Source of the DNA: Flammeovirgaceae bacterium UBA5585
Lineage (GTDB): Bacteria > Bacteroidota > Bacteroidia > Cytophagales > Cyclobacteriaceae
Reading direction: 5' to 3'
DNA length: 64,000 nucleotides
Assembly: GCA_002425185.1 (NCBI GenBank)
Contig: DILT01000006.1
Coordinates: 34,286 to 98,285 of the forward strand
Shown: positions 9,301 through 19,300 of the stretch, piece by piece
Layout: each line of letters begins with the position of its first letter
Numbering within the stretch: the first letter of the stretch is position 1
Notes under the pieces: generated by a model
The model's database searches: none
The model's input: only the letters and a program-made list of their open reading frames with translations
Told to the model about the DNA's origin: nothing
Made by a program: the position numbers and the translations under genes

Positions 9301-9621
9301 GATGGAAAATTGTGAATACTGATGCAGAATTTGCGAGCGTAACTCGTTACAATTCTCCTTAAACTCATTGTCGCTTTGGCGCAGTTCGTGTTTCAATTCG
9401 CTTTCCAGCGAATTTTCACGACCCTCTATAAAATCATTCAGGTAACGCACAATGCGCTCCTTCATTTCCTGGGTGGCTTTGTTCGCAAAGGTTACCGCCA
9501 GGATATGGCGGAAGTACCCCGACCGGTGCCGGAGCGCCAGTTTCAGGTATTCCTTTGCCAGGGTGCGGGTTTTACCGCTTCCGGCCGAGCTTCTGTATAT
9601 AATTAAGGGCTTTTCTACCAC
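6358..9621 (-). CDS. AddA-like UvrD-family helicase-nuclease subunit
   Basis: The 1087-residue product starts with a Walker A at residues 11-18 (SSAGSGKT), contains the superfamily 1 motif II LIDEFQDTSNLQW and motif III region VGDVKQAIYRWRGG, and a late motif ILTIHKAKGLQF. It ends with a RecB-type nuclease signature: RFDRLLIE and VIDFKTG (Asp1023, Lys1025). This is the motor subunit of an AddAB-type exonuclease V. Length and domain order fit the family. It is the first gene of the pair and is divergent from the patatin gene, with 108 bp between starts, where both promoters must lie. Confidence 0.9.
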   Translation of the reverse strand: MVEKPLIIYRSSAGSGKTRTLAKEYLKLALRHRSGYFRHILAVTFANKATQEMKERIVRYLNDFIEGRENSLESELKHELRQSDNEFKENCNELRSQILHQYSQFSISTIDAFFQKVIRSFTREAGLSGDYRLEVDNEAVLEEVVNNLIDDIGEDKDLKRWIVDFATKNLESDKPWDMRRALLDFSKEILKEDFKLIEKDFNKKTSNRKFLKDLLAELGKTTGSFVNHIRTLAKQGFDLIEQHQLEPGDFKYQGGAGYKFFNNLTGLSKVSDFKEPGVQVLENLQDINNWPAPKTHRKSDVFKLASLKLFPLMQEILDYREKYYKQALSAEVVLQNFYAYGLMADISKKLQEYKAENNMMLLADAPQFLQELIGDSDAPFIYEKTGSFFKNYLIDEFQDTSNLQWRNFVPLINESLSSNNRNVIVGDVKQAIYRWRGGDLTLLQEKLEQQMGEDRVAHVNLSDNYRSAATIISFNNQLFKSASAFVSQETGTTLAKDAYMDVDQNIKKEMKGFVDIQFIEEEKDQEQKWKALAKEQLVKTLENWQETGVKMKDIAILVRTNSEGQEIVAHLLNYKNSTEAKTTLNYNVISNESLRIDGAASVNLILATMRYLHNHLDVVARAELAYEFARIHQSGMALSDVFSVTSEVVFESYLPQDFTQQKLSLKKLPLFEMTEMLIRIFRLSEQEKELAYLQAFQDIVLNFYTRERNDLQAFLEWWEDHKDSDKTSLKTSGSIDAAEILTIHKAKGLQFKYVIIPFCSWQLDHSAFKAPNLWVQADSAMFKDAGYLSVKYATKLEETVFEPYYYQERTQIFLDNINILYVALTRAELGMKIIAPFKRPNKDGEFKIAEVSSLLQYCLGNNDSLSAHWDKSALRWQTGTLQAPSTASDDHNEEIKPVSLTHYPVSRWRDKLVIRQAGKTFFDSDKEEKVKYGIHVHSVLSYIHTKNDLDNALQRAIQEGLLTSSDINQVKTELNQLLSVPVISSWFDVGWEVRTEVPVILPGGEESRFDRLLIEENKAIVIDFKTGTPSKADQQQVLAYMDILRNMNFTEVEGYVLYVRTGEVVEVRAGKMKVVKKKDDSQLELGI

Positions 9622-9729
9622 GGGTGTTGAAGTAAACGAATGCCGGCAAGAAAGAAAAATGAAATGACAGTTTATGTCTATGTCTCCCGTTCATTTTTTA
9701 ACTTGTCAGGAAAAGCCCCTGACTGTTCT

Positions 9730-12009
9730 ATGCGAAGGTTTTATCATTTCCTGGTTGCTCTCTGGTATTCCTTCCCCCTGCAGTTGCTGTTCAACAACTT
9801 CAGGCGCAACCATGTGCTGATGCTGTGTTGGATCATCCTGTTTGCGATGATTACCGGAAACTTCGGGCAATACCTGGGTATTCCTTACCTCTTTCTCGAC
9901 CCCGAATACCTGAATAAGGTAAACTTCACCAGCTTTTTTATTCTCGGCATTTCGCTGGCCGCCTTCACCGTTGCTTTTCATATTACAGGCTACATAGCCG
10001 ATGGGCATCGCTTTTCTTTTGTTGGCGCCCTGTCACGCCCCTTCACCAAGTTTGCCTTGAACAACAGTATCGTTCCACTACTCTTTTTAACCCTCTACAT
10101 TTTCTACATTCTAAGCTTTCAACTTGACAACCAGTACACCTCTGCTTCACAATTGTTCTGGAACCTGGCCGGTTTGCTTAGCGGCTTTTTTCTGATGACC
10201 TTGATTTTCTTCATCTACTTCTGGCTCACCAACAAAGATATTTTCCGGTATGTGGTATGCCGAATTGATGAGAAGATCAAACAAAACATGCAGGTAACGC
10301 GGGCCAGTGCTATGAAAAAACTGGATATCGCGCGAAAGCGGCAGGTACGGGTTGATCATTATCTTGACTACGATTTCCGCATAAAAAAAGTAGACGATAG
10401 TAGTTTCTACGATCGTAACACTATAATCCAGGTGTTTGATCAAAACCATCTTAACCTGGTTATCATTCAGTTGTTTATTGTCGGGCTTGTATTGGTGCTC
10501 GGCCTGTTCAAAGATTATCCAACCTTTCAGCTTCCGGCCGCGGCCAGCGCCACAATTTTTCTTACCATCTTCGTCATTATCTCAGGTGCATTCAGCTATT
10601 GGTTCGGTGGCTGGTCAGCTACTACAGCCATAATTATTTTTCTGGTACTGAATTACCTGGCCGGTAAAGATTTTTTCTCCAAGCGTTATGAAGCCTTTGG
10701 CCTCAACTACCAAACACAGCCCGCACCGTATTCGAATGAAAGTATCAAGCTTCTCCATGACAGTTCCGCTCTTGAAGCTGATCGACAGGAAACGTTAAAG
10801 ATGCTGGAGAACTGGCGGAAAAAATTTCCTGCCGAAGAGAAACCAAAAATGGTTTTTCTCTGTGCCAGTGGTGGCGGTAAACGCGCAGCCTTATGGACAC
10901 TCAATGCCCTTCAGGTAGCTGATAGTCTTACCAACGGAAGATTGACTGAGAAAAGTATTATGATCTCAGGCGCATCCGGTGGATTGATTGGCGCCAGTTT
11001 TTTTCGGGAACTGAAACTTCGTGCTAAACTGGGCGAACCCATAAACCCCTATGCTGCTAAACACCGAACCAGTTTATCAACCGATAACCTGAACCCTTTA
11101 ATTTTCAGTTTGCTCGCCAATGATTTGTTTGTCGGTTTCTCCAAATTCGATTATGCGGGAAATTATTACCTGCGCGACCGCGGCTATACATTTGAGGAAC
11201 AACTGGATGTAATTACCGAGGGTTTGATGGATAAGCCGGTAACGGCTTATCGCGATGCCGAACAACAAGCGTTGGTTCCTATGGTAGTGCTGTCTCCCAC
11301 CATCATTAACGATGGCCGCAAGCTTTACATTGCGGCACACCGCGTATCTTACCTGAATTCAGTTATTATCAGTTTCCCAGATTATGAACTTTCCAAACTT
11401 GGTGGTGTAGATTACCAGTTGCTGTTTAAAGATCAGGGTGCAGAGCACCTGCGTTTCTTATCTGCCTTGCGCATGAGTGCCACGTTTCCATACATAACAC
11501 CCAATACAACGCTGCCTACCGAGCCGGCCATTCAAATTATGGACGCAGGCATTTCCGACAACTTTGGAATTTCTGATGCCGTTCGATTTTTATATGCCTT
11601 CAAAGAATGGATTGCCGAAAATACTTCCGGCATTATTATACTATCCATTCGTGATTCACCCAAACTGGGGCAAATAGCCGAACGAAAAAGTCAGTCTATA
11701 CTGGACGCCATGACACAACCCATCAGCACGGTGTACAACAACTTTGAAAACTTTCAGGATATTGGAAATGATACCTATCTGGGATTTGCAAAAACCTGGT
11801 TCAGCAAACCCATTGAACGGATTGATCTTCAATACCAGGTGGAATCCTATGCGCCAATACTCAGTCAAATGGACAGCCTGCGGCAAAACAATGCGCGGGC
11901 GTCTTTAAGCTGGAGGCTTACCACGCGTGAGAAATACGGCATTGTGGAAAATATTAATTCACCTGCTAATGTTGCTGAACTTCAAAAACTGAAAAAGCTG
12001 CTCGAATAA
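9730..12009 (+). CDS. Membrane-anchored patatin-like phospholipase
   Basis: With the ATG at 9730 the protein has 759 residues. The first half carries about six or seven membrane helices; the second half is a patatin domain with the oxyanion loop GGGKRA from residue 381, the nucleophile elbow GASGG (Ser416) and the dyad aspartate in MDAGISDN (Asp605). All catalytic residues are present, so lipid acyl hydrolase activity at the inner membrane is expected. In-frame ATGs at 9640 and 9664 would add 30 or 22 polar residues; 9730 leaves room for divergent promoters. Its stop overlaps the start of the TPR kinase (TAATG), so lipase, kinase and the following HTH gene form one coupled unit. Confidence 0.85.
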   Translation: MRRFYHFLVALWYSFPLQLLFNNFRRNHVLMLCWIILFAMITGNFGQYLGIPYLFLDPEYLNKVNFTSFFILGISLAAFTVAFHITGYIADGHRFSFVGALSRPFTKFALNNSIVPLLFLTLYIFYILSFQLDNQYTSASQLFWNLAGLLSGFFLMTLIFFIYFWLTNKDIFRYVVCRIDEKIKQNMQVTRASAMKKLDIARKRQVRVDHYLDYDFRIKKVDDSSFYDRNTIIQVFDQNHLNLVIIQLFIVGLVLVLGLFKDYPTFQLPAAASATIFLTIFVIISGAFSYWFGGWSATTAIIIFLVLNYLAGKDFFSKRYEAFGLNYQTQPAPYSNESIKLLHDSSALEADRQETLKMLENWRKKFPAEEKPKMVFLCASGGGKRAALWTLNALQVADSLTNGRLTEKSIMISGASGGLIGASFFRELKLRAKLGEPINPYAAKHRTSLSTDNLNPLIFSLLANDLFVGFSKFDYAGNYYLRDRGYTFEEQLDVITEGLMDKPVTAYRDAEQQALVPMVVLSPTIINDGRKLYIAAHRVSYLNSVIISFPDYELSKLGGVDYQLLFKDQGAEHLRFLSALRMSATFPYITPNTTLPTEPAIQIMDAGISDNFGISDAVRFLYAFKEWIAENTSGIIILSIRDSPKLGQIAERKSQSILDAMTQPISTVYNNFENFQDIGNDTYLGFAKTWFSKPIERIDLQYQVESYAPILSQMDSLRQNNARASLSWRLTTREKYGIVENINSPANVAELQKLKKLLE

Positions 12010-13940
12010 TGTTACATCATCGGGTAACAATATTGCTTCTGTTACTGACCGCGCATGGATACAGCCAGGGTGATGCCGAGCAAAAATTAGCCAACCTCAA
12101 GGCATTGGCCGAAAGCAAAAACAAAATTACCAGCATTAATGCCTTAAACGAATTAGCGGAATGGCACTATAACCTGGACATCCGCAAATCACTCGACTAC
12201 GGACAGGAGGCCCTCGACCTGGCATTGGAAGAAGATTATAAGCAGGGCATTCAAAACGCGTATAAGATTTTGCGAAAAATTCATAGGAGGCTGGGTAATT
12301 ACAATGTAGCCATTGAATACACACTCAAAAATCTACCCATTGCCGAACAATTGCGTGACACGGCTGAGTTGCTCGATGCCTACACTACGCTTGGCAATAT
12401 TCATTCGGCCATGGGAAACTTTGCTGAAAGTCAGCAATACCTGAAGCAAGCACGTGTTATTGGCGAGAAAATTAATGCGCCCACCTTAGCTAACATTTTA
12501 AATTATATTGGCAGAGGGTACGGAAAATCAGGTCAATACGACAGTGCCGTTTATTATATAAAGGCGGCTATGCAACGTGAACTGGATTACCCACAGCCCG
12601 GGTACGGCCTTAGTTACATCTATAATAACCTGGCCGAAGTTTATGTTGAACTGGGAAAGTATGATGAGGCCATACACTTCTATGATCTTTCGGCCAGCCT
12701 GGAAGAAGAACGGAAAAGCCCATTGGGAAAAACCTTCACCCTAAGTGGACTGGCCCGGGTTTATCAACGCAAAAAAGAATACGACAAAGCCATAGCTTTT
12801 GCATTGCAAAGCATTGAGCTAGCCACGCAAAACCTGTATCGTGATAAAGCCCGCGAGGCCTACGGAATTTTGTATGAAATCTATCAGGACAAAGGTGATT
12901 TTGAAAAAGCATTACAGTATTATAAGCAATTTAATATTTATAAGGATAGCATCTTCAGTGAAGACCGCATGCAATACATCGAAAACCTGAAAATAAATTA
13001 TGAAACTGAACGCATTCAGCAGGAAAATGAGTTACTAAAAAAAGATACCGAACTGAAAGATGCCCAACTAAAAGAACAATACCTATACGCTGTTGCCTTT
13101 GGCGTTATTCTGCTTTTTGTGTTTACCGCCAGTTTTCTGATGTACCTGAATAACCGGCAGCGAAGGCGAACAAATACGTTATTACACCAATACAATCAGG
13201 ATCTGGAACTTCAGGTTCAGAAACGAACGAAGGAATTACTGAGCGCCAATACAGAACTGGTGAAGCAAAATGCTCAGCTGGAGCAATTCGGCTACATCAC
13301 AGCACACAATCTGCGTGCTCCGGTTGCCCGGATTCTGGGCCTGGGCAATATTGCCGGCAACACCGATCACTTTAGCCTGCCACGTGATCAGGACATTCTG
13401 AAAAAACTTCAGGCTTCGGCCCACGAACTTGACACCATCATTCACGACCTGAATGCCATACTGGATGTGAAAAAGGGAATACACCATGCCTATGAATCCA
13501 TTAACCTGGTCGATCAGTTTGAAAAAGTAAAAAGTATTTTAAAGGATAAAATATCCGAATCACATGCAACGATTAACGAATCATTTGAAGCCAAAACCTG
13601 CTATGCAGTGCCTGCCTATATGGAAAGTATATTTTATAACTTATTAAGTAACGCTATCAAATACCGGCATTCTGATCGCAAACCGGTAATTAAAGTCAAA
13701 ACCCACATCATGGGAAACGACTTGCATATCACTGTTTCCGATAACGGTATTGGACTTGATCTTGATAAATTAAAAAGCAAAATGTTTTCGCTTTACCAGC
13801 GCTTCCATCATCATGTTGAAGGCAAGGGGCTCGGCTTGTTTTTGGTAAAGACACAGGTAGAAGCACTCAATGGTTCAATTGATGTTCAAAGCACTGTTGG
13901 CGAAGGAAGCACTTTTGATATTCGTATTCCGATAAAATAA
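12009..13940 (+). CDS. TPR-repeat sensor histidine kinase
   Basis: The 643-residue protein has a signal peptide (LLLLLTAHGYSQG), about six tetratricopeptide repeats outside the cell membrane (residues 25-330), a coiled-coil linker, one membrane helix near 358-380, a second coiled coil, and a cytoplasmic kinase. The phospho-acceptor is His433 in TAHNLRAP, a variant of the usual SHELRTP. The ATPase shows the N box NLLSNAIKYR, DNGIGLD and GKGLGLFL. This TPR-TM-kinase layout is common in Bacteroidota. No receiver-domain gene is adjacent; the next gene is an HTH regulator 8 bp away. The 1-bp overlap with the lipase gene implies coupled translation and a shared pathway, probably envelope or lipid sensing (inference). 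Confidence 0.88.
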   Translation: MLHHRVTILLLLLTAHGYSQGDAEQKLANLKALAESKNKITSINALNELAEWHYNLDIRKSLDYGQEALDLALEEDYKQGIQNAYKILRKIHRRLGNYNVAIEYTLKNLPIAEQLRDTAELLDAYTTLGNIHSAMGNFAESQQYLKQARVIGEKINAPTLANILNYIGRGYGKSGQYDSAVYYIKAAMQRELDYPQPGYGLSYIYNNLAEVYVELGKYDEAIHFYDLSASLEEERKSPLGKTFTLSGLARVYQRKKEYDKAIAFALQSIELATQNLYRDKAREAYGILYEIYQDKGDFEKALQYYKQFNIYKDSIFSEDRMQYIENLKINYETERIQQENELLKKDTELKDAQLKEQYLYAVAFGVILLFVFTASFLMYLNNRQRRRTNTLLHQYNQDLELQVQKRTKELLSANTELVKQNAQLEQFGYITAHNLRAPVARILGLGNIAGNTDHFSLPRDQDILKKLQASAHELDTIIHDLNAILDVKKGIHHAYESINLVDQFEKVKSILKDKISESHATINESFEAKTCYAVPAYMESIFYNLLSNAIKYRHSDRKPVIKVKTHIMGNDLHITVSDNGIGLDLDKLKSKMFSLYQRFHHHVEGKGLGLFLVKTQVEALNGSIDVQSTVGEGSTFDIRIPIK

Positions 13941-13948
13941 TTACATAG

Positions 13949-14848
13949 ATGATTCCTCAGGCTAAAATATTACGCGTCTTTCAACTCATCGGATTATTGA
14001 AAGGAGGAGGACGCACCATTGACCAACTGGCACAGCAGTTAGACACCACCAGCCGTACTATTTACCGCTACTTTAAATTGCTGGAAGAAATTGGTTTCAT
14101 CATCGATCAGGATTTTCATGGACGCTATTTCGTTCATCGTGAAGAAGGTGATAGTCCGGAAGATCGGTTTACCCTGGAAGAAGTAAGTATTTTACGACAA
14201 CTCATTCAAAGCGGAGCGAGCGGACATCCTTTGCGGGGAACGCTGTTAAAAAAACTTGCTTTTCATTCGGAAGCGAAAGATGTGCCCGAGCAATTTTTGA
14301 AACTCCGTGTTGCCAAGATGTTTCGCACACTTTCCGATGCCGTTGACCAAAAAAGTCAGGTGGTACTCAAAAACTACCATTCGGCCAACAGCCAGGAAAT
14401 AACCGACCGATTGGTTGAGCCTTTCCAGTTTGGTGAAGGGTTTCAGTCGGTGTTGGCGTTGGATACAAAAGACAAACAATGTAAATACTTTAAACTGGAA
14501 CGTATCGGGGAAGTCGTTATCCTGGATAAGCCCTATAAGTTTTCCAAACTTCACAAAAAATCATCCACTGATATTTTTGGCATCAGTGGCCGAAAAGAAA
14601 TCTGGGTATCGTTGCGATTAAGCCTGCGTGCGTTTGTATTGATGCGTGAAGAATTCCCATTGTCGCAACCCTATCTTGAAAAGGAAGAAGGCGATGAAAT
14701 AAAAAGCTACATTTTCAACGGCCCGGTTTTACACTTTAAGGGAGTTGGCCGATTTGTAATGGGCCTGGCAGATGAAATTTCTGTTCTTGGTCCGCCAGAG
14801 TTTAAGGCCTACATCAAAGAAAGAATTAAGCAGCAGAAGCTGGTGTAA
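13949..14848 (+). CDS. HTH (DeoR/YafY-type) transcriptional regulator
   Basis: The 299-residue protein opens with a winged helix-turn-helix (ILRVFQLIGLLKGGGRTIDQLAQQLDTT split over residues 5-32, then RTIYRYFKLLEE), the form seen in WYL-type regulators. The rest, residues 70-299, matches the general layout of the ligand-sensing C-terminal half, but a W-Y-L triad is not evident. It follows the TPR kinase by 8 bp and is the last gene of the patatin operon. It lacks a receiver domain, so it is not a classical response regulator. Control of this operon or an envelope regulon is inferred only from position. Confidence 0.8.
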   Translation: MIPQAKILRVFQLIGLLKGGGRTIDQLAQQLDTTSRTIYRYFKLLEEIGFIIDQDFHGRYFVHREEGDSPEDRFTLEEVSILRQLIQSGASGHPLRGTLLKKLAFHSEAKDVPEQFLKLRVAKMFRTLSDAVDQKSQVVLKNYHSANSQEITDRLVEPFQFGEGFQSVLALDTKDKQCKYFKLERIGEVVILDKPYKFSKLHKKSSTDIFGISGRKEIWVSLRLSLRAFVLMREEFPLSQPYLEKEEGDEIKSYIFNGPVLHFKGVGRFVMGLADEISVLGPPEFKAYIKERIKQQKLV

Positions 14849-14856
14849 TACTACAG

Positions 14857-15000
14857 GCCGTCTCAAAAATGGTTCCGTCATTGCGAACGCAGTGAAGCAA
14901 TCCCTTATTTTGAGACTGAAAATGAGATTGCTTCGGTCGTTCCCTGCCTGCCGGCAGGCAGGCTCCCTCGCAATGACGATCTTTCTATTTTTGAGATGGC
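14857..15000. repeat. Three-tier nested inverted repeat (dispersed intergenic element)
   Basis: Outer arms 14857-14869 and 14988-15000 pair with one mismatch (around TCTCAAAAA). Middle arms 14876-14886 and 14968-14978 are exact (CGTCATTGCGA). Inner arms 14894-14902 and 14926-14934 are exact (GAAGCAATC), and 14943-14962 is a 20-bp perfect palindrome centred on GCCGGC. No sensible gene fits; open frames across it are shadows. The motif CATTGCGA...GAAGCAATC resembles short intergenic repeats known from Bacteroidota genomes. Confidence 0.8.
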
Positions 15001-15041
15001 TTCTGGTATGTGAGTATCCGCCTAAACTTCTAAAACTCAAT

Positions 15042-15112
15042 TCCTCGTGGTTTGTGTCCTCACGAATTACATCATAGTTAAACTTTCGGTATGTGGGACA
15101 CAGACCGAGGAG
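15042..15112. repeat. Long imperfect hairpin downstream of czcB-like gene
   Basis: The left arm 15042-15059 (TCCTCG...TGTGTCC) pairs imperfectly with 15096-15112 (GGACACAGACCGAGGA) across a 36-nt loop. It lies 17 bp beyond the stop of the minus-strand CzcB-like gene and could stop or protect its transcript, or be another dispersed repeat. Confidence 0.55.
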
Positions 15113-15128
15113 ATTGGTGTAATACGAA

Positions 15129-16313
15129 CTATTCAACAATTAAGTTGAAAGCTCCTTTTACCAGAAAAACATCATCGGTTTTAAAATCTGCTGCATTAAT
15201 AATCTCCGTCCACTCATTATCAAACTCACCTATGGTCACTTGTTGTTTTTTAAAAGAAAAACCTGCTTCATCATCTACCACCTTTACCAGAACAAAGTAT
15301 TGATCATCCTGCGATACTACTGCCTCACTCGGTAGTACCGTGCGCAGGCTGGTGGCCACATCAATCGTGGCCTCCACGTACATGCCCGGCAATACATTGG
15401 TCAGTTGATCTTCATCTTCAATATGACCATGAATATTAATTGTTCGTGTATCGTTTTCAATGGTTTGTCCTACCAGGTAAACCTCACCCTTATAAGGATT
15501 CGTGGCTGATCCGCGTAAATAAAATGTAATGGGTTGCCCTTTTCTTATATCAACAATGTCGCGTTCAAAAACCTGAAGCTCAACATGCATATGCTCGGTG
15601 TTTACAATTTCCACAGCAACATCAGCCGGGCCTACAAAGGCCCCGCGGGTAATATTCACTTTCGAAATAAATCCGCCAATAGGGGCATATACTTTTATCG
15701 TTGATTCGATAACCCCCTCTTCCAACTGGGTAGTGTTAATATTTAACAGTTTCAGGCGCTCTTTGAGTCCGCTGAATTTGGCCTGCATAACTTTAAAGTC
15801 AGACTCAGCCTTGAGGTAATTCTTCTGAGAGGCGATGTTATCATCGGCCAAACTTTTTTGACGTTCGTAATCCGACTTGAGATAGCCGAGTTGCGCTTTG
15901 GCTTCCAGGTAATCTTGCTGCAATTGAATGAAGTCCGGATTCTCTAAGGTAAACAACACAGCACCCTGCGCTACCTTTTCGCCAGGCAGAATAGTAAAGC
16001 CCTTTACAAACCCTCCCAATTTCACGCTTACTGAAGCTTTTCGTTCGGGCGGCACATCTATATAACCATTGGCTTTGATTTTATGAGCAAAGCTCTTTTT
16101 CTCCAACGATCCCAACTTCATACCGGACGTTTCAAATTGTGTTCGTGTAACCGTTACGGTATTGAGGTGGGGGTTTTCAGTAATGTCAATAGCATCGGAA
16201 GAACTTCCTGAGTCGCCACAAGCAGACAACAAGCTGATGAGTACAGCATACAGTATTCCAGTTTGTTTAGAAAACCAAAAGTCTCTGCTATAATCTATTT
16301 TATTCATTTGCAT
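15129..16313 (-). CDS. Efflux RND periplasmic adaptor (CzcB/CusB family)
   Basis: This 394-residue membrane-fusion protein has a lipoprotein signal (LISLLSAC, Cys near residue 32) and the adaptor order: biotinyl-lipoyl half motif (FVKGFTILPGEKVAQGAVLF), alpha-helical hairpin (YLEAKAQLGYLKSDYERQKSL), second lipoyl half (VYAPIGGFISKV) and beta-barrel and proximal domains. It should link the inner-membrane RND pump to the outer-membrane channel. The gene starts 3 bp after the pump gene ends, so both are one transcript. A start six bases later (MNKIDYS) is equally possible. No histidine-rich metal-binding tail is seen. Confidence 0.9.
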   Translation of the reverse strand: MQMNKIDYSRDFWFSKQTGILYAVLISLLSACGDSGSSSDAIDITENPHLNTVTVTRTQFETSGMKLGSLEKKSFAHKIKANGYIDVPPERKASVSVKLGGFVKGFTILPGEKVAQGAVLFTLENPDFIQLQQDYLEAKAQLGYLKSDYERQKSLADDNIASQKNYLKAESDFKVMQAKFSGLKERLKLLNINTTQLEEGVIESTIKVYAPIGGFISKVNITRGAFVGPADVAVEIVNTEHMHVELQVFERDIVDIRKGQPITFYLRGSATNPYKGEVYLVGQTIENDTRTINIHGHIEDEDQLTNVLPGMYVEATIDVATSLRTVLPSEAVVSQDDQYFVLVKVVDDEAGFSFKKQQVTIGEFDNEWTEIINAADFKTDDVFLVKGAFNLIVE

Positions 16314-16316
16314 AAT

Positions 16317-19300
16317 TCAATACATCAAATAGTTTAATTCAATCACCGTTATATTATACTGGTAAAGACTCAACAAGTAGTTCATCTCAATAACAACAGC
16401 CTGATCCATGGCCTGTACATATTGTAAAAAATTCAACTCACCACTTAAAAATGATCGCTGGGCAGTATTAATTGTTTCTTCCACCAATCTTCTTCCGGTA
16501 GTATCATAAAAATCAAGTGCTTCACGGTGTTTATCCAATTCGCGTTGCAGTTGTACATAGCGCGTAGTAAGGGCCAACCGAAAATCCTCAGCCTGTTGAT
16601 TCACCCGTTCTACCTGCATTTGTGTAGCCTGTATACTCGCCCGTTGTACGCCAAACCACAAGGGAACTGCCAGGCCCAGCTGTACACCGGGATACAACTT
16701 ATTATCTTCGGCCTGATTCCTTCCCTGAAAATAAGCCACGTGTATATCGGGCAGCCATTTATTTTTTTCTACTTGATTAGTGAGTGTTGCTGTTTGCTTC
16801 GATTGCTCAAAATATAACAGACCCGGATGCTCACTCAGATTAATGGGCTCCAACTCAATTTTTAAAAGCTCACTATCGACAACCCTGATTTCCTCGTTTA
16901 CCTGGAGCCATCGGGCTAACTCTGCATATGCTGACTGTATTGATGCCTGGGCTTGTCTTACCTGAAGCTGCGCCTCCCGCTTCTTTGTTTCTGCCGTTAA
17001 TTTCTCCAGGTAATTGGTCTCTCCAACGGCAAAACGCTTATCAGCGGCCAGCGAAAATCCGGTATAAATGCTATCCAAAAATAAATAGCGCTTCACCAGG
17101 TTCTGTCCATACAAAATTGTGATATACGCTTTGGATACATCCTGCGCCAGTTTGCGACTATCCATAGCATATTGTTGCTCCTGCATACGCGTTGCACCAT
17201 CAAACGCTTGCCGTTGCTTCGCATAAACAGTTGGAAACCTGAAGTTTTGCTGAATACCCCAAACATTCAGCGCATCACCCACAGGAGGCAGGTTGTTTTC
17301 ATCACGACTGAAGTAAACCACCGGTCGCGGGGCATCAAACGATGTTTTGGCCAACGCACGGCTTTGTTCAACTGCATAGTAAGAAGACTTTAATCCGGCA
17401 TTATTCTTCACTGCCAAATCAATTGCTTCTTCCATCGTAACAACTCTGGGCTGTTGCGCAGAACTTGTAAATGGTATAATCAGAGCAAATAGTATCAATA
17501 GCACAATAGGAGGTGTATGTTTTTTTACACTTCTATTGGTATCAAAAATGGAATACAATACCGGTAGTACCACCAGGGTAAGTACTGTAGCCGAAACCAA
17601 ACCACCAATAACCACCGTGGCCAAAGGACGCTGAACTTCTGCACCAGCATTGGTAGACACAGCCATGGGCAAAAAACCCAACGCAGCGGCCGATGCCGTA
17701 AGCAGTACAGGGCGCAATCTTTCTTTTGTTCCTTTTAGTATCCGGGCTTTCATATCGTGCAATCCATGCGCTTTGAGTTCTTTAAAATGTTCGATCAATA
17801 CAATACCATTTAATACAGCTATACCGAATAGAGCAATAAAACCAACCCCGGCAGAAATACTAAAGGGCAAATCACGAATCCATAAGAACACTACACCGCC
17901 CACTGCTGATAATGGGATGGCGCTGTAAATCATCAGCGCATCGCGCACCGAACTAAAGGCGAAATACAACAGAAAGAAAATTAGTACCAAGGCCACCGGA
18001 ACAGCTATCATTAAGCGCGCTCTTGCACTGCGAAGGTTTTCAAATTGTCCGCCATAGGTAATCGAATACCCTGCGGGTAGTTTTACATTGGCTTCAATGA
18101 GTGTTTGTACATCTTTTACAACAGACTCAAGGTCGCGACCACGCACATTAATACCGACTACTATTCTTCGCCTGGTATTATCGCGTGAAATCTTTGCCGG
18201 CCCTTTTGAATACCGTATCTCTGCAAGTTCGCGCAATGGAATCTGACCTCCGGTGGGTAGTGTTACATACATATTGCGTAGGTTTTCAATATCGGCTCGT
18301 GACTGTTTCTCAAACCGGATAACGAGGTCAAACCGTTTCTCGCCCTCAAAAACACTTCCGGCTGTAAGCCCGGCAAAACCTGCAGATACAAGAGTATTCA
18401 ATTCAAGGATGTTTAGTCCGTAACGTGCAATTTTTGCCCTGTCGTACAGAACACTCATCTGCGGCAAGCCCGATACTTTCTCTACAATAATATCAGCAGC
18501 ACCCTCTACCGGGCGAATCAGTTTTTCAATCTCAAAAGCTTTTTTACTGAGAACATCCATATCTTCACCGAATATCTTCACGGCAAGGTCGGCCCGAACA
18601 CCGGTAATCAACTCATTAAAACGCATCTCGATAGGTTGCGTAAATTCATATTCAATACCCGGTATAATGGTGAGCGCTTCTTTAAACTTATCAGCCAATG
18701 CATCTTTATCCGATGCCGTTACCCATTCCTTTCGGGGCTTAAGTTTGATGATCACATCGCTCTCTTCCATGGACATCGGATCGGTAGGAATTTCGGCCGC
18801 TCCAATTCGGCTCACCACCTGATCCACTTCCGGAAATTGAAGAAGAATTTTCTCCATCTCTGTAATTGTCTCGATGGTCTTGCTTAACGTTGTACCTGTT
18901 TTTAATACGGGTTGTATTACAAAATCACCCTCATCCAGGGTGGGAACAAACTCACCGCCCATGCGCGTGAACAACAGCACGGCACTCAATAATAAAACAA
19001 CTGCGCTCCCTAATACAATTTTCTTATGGTGGAGTGCCCACACCATTGTGGGCTCATGCATGCGCTCAATCCAATCCATCAAACGTCTTGAGATGTTTCG
19101 TTTGTTTTCCGGGGCAGGCTTCAGAAAAAGTGCTGACACTACAGGAACATAAGTAAAGCAGAGAATAATAGCGCCCACCAAAGCAAATGAAAATGTAAGC
19201 GCCATGGGCTTAAACATTTTCCCTTCTACACCCGAAAGCGACAGAATAGGTATGAATACAATCAAAATTATAAGCTGACCAAATAAAGCCGACTGCATCA

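Noticed and set aside
9640..9729. Longer start for the patatin protein
   Set aside because: The additional 30 residues are polar and unlike the family start; 9730 leaves space for divergent promoters.
14729..15139. Minus-strand open frame over the nested repeats
   Set aside because: It overlaps the end of the HTH gene and the repeat arms, and its protein reads as translated repeat sequence.
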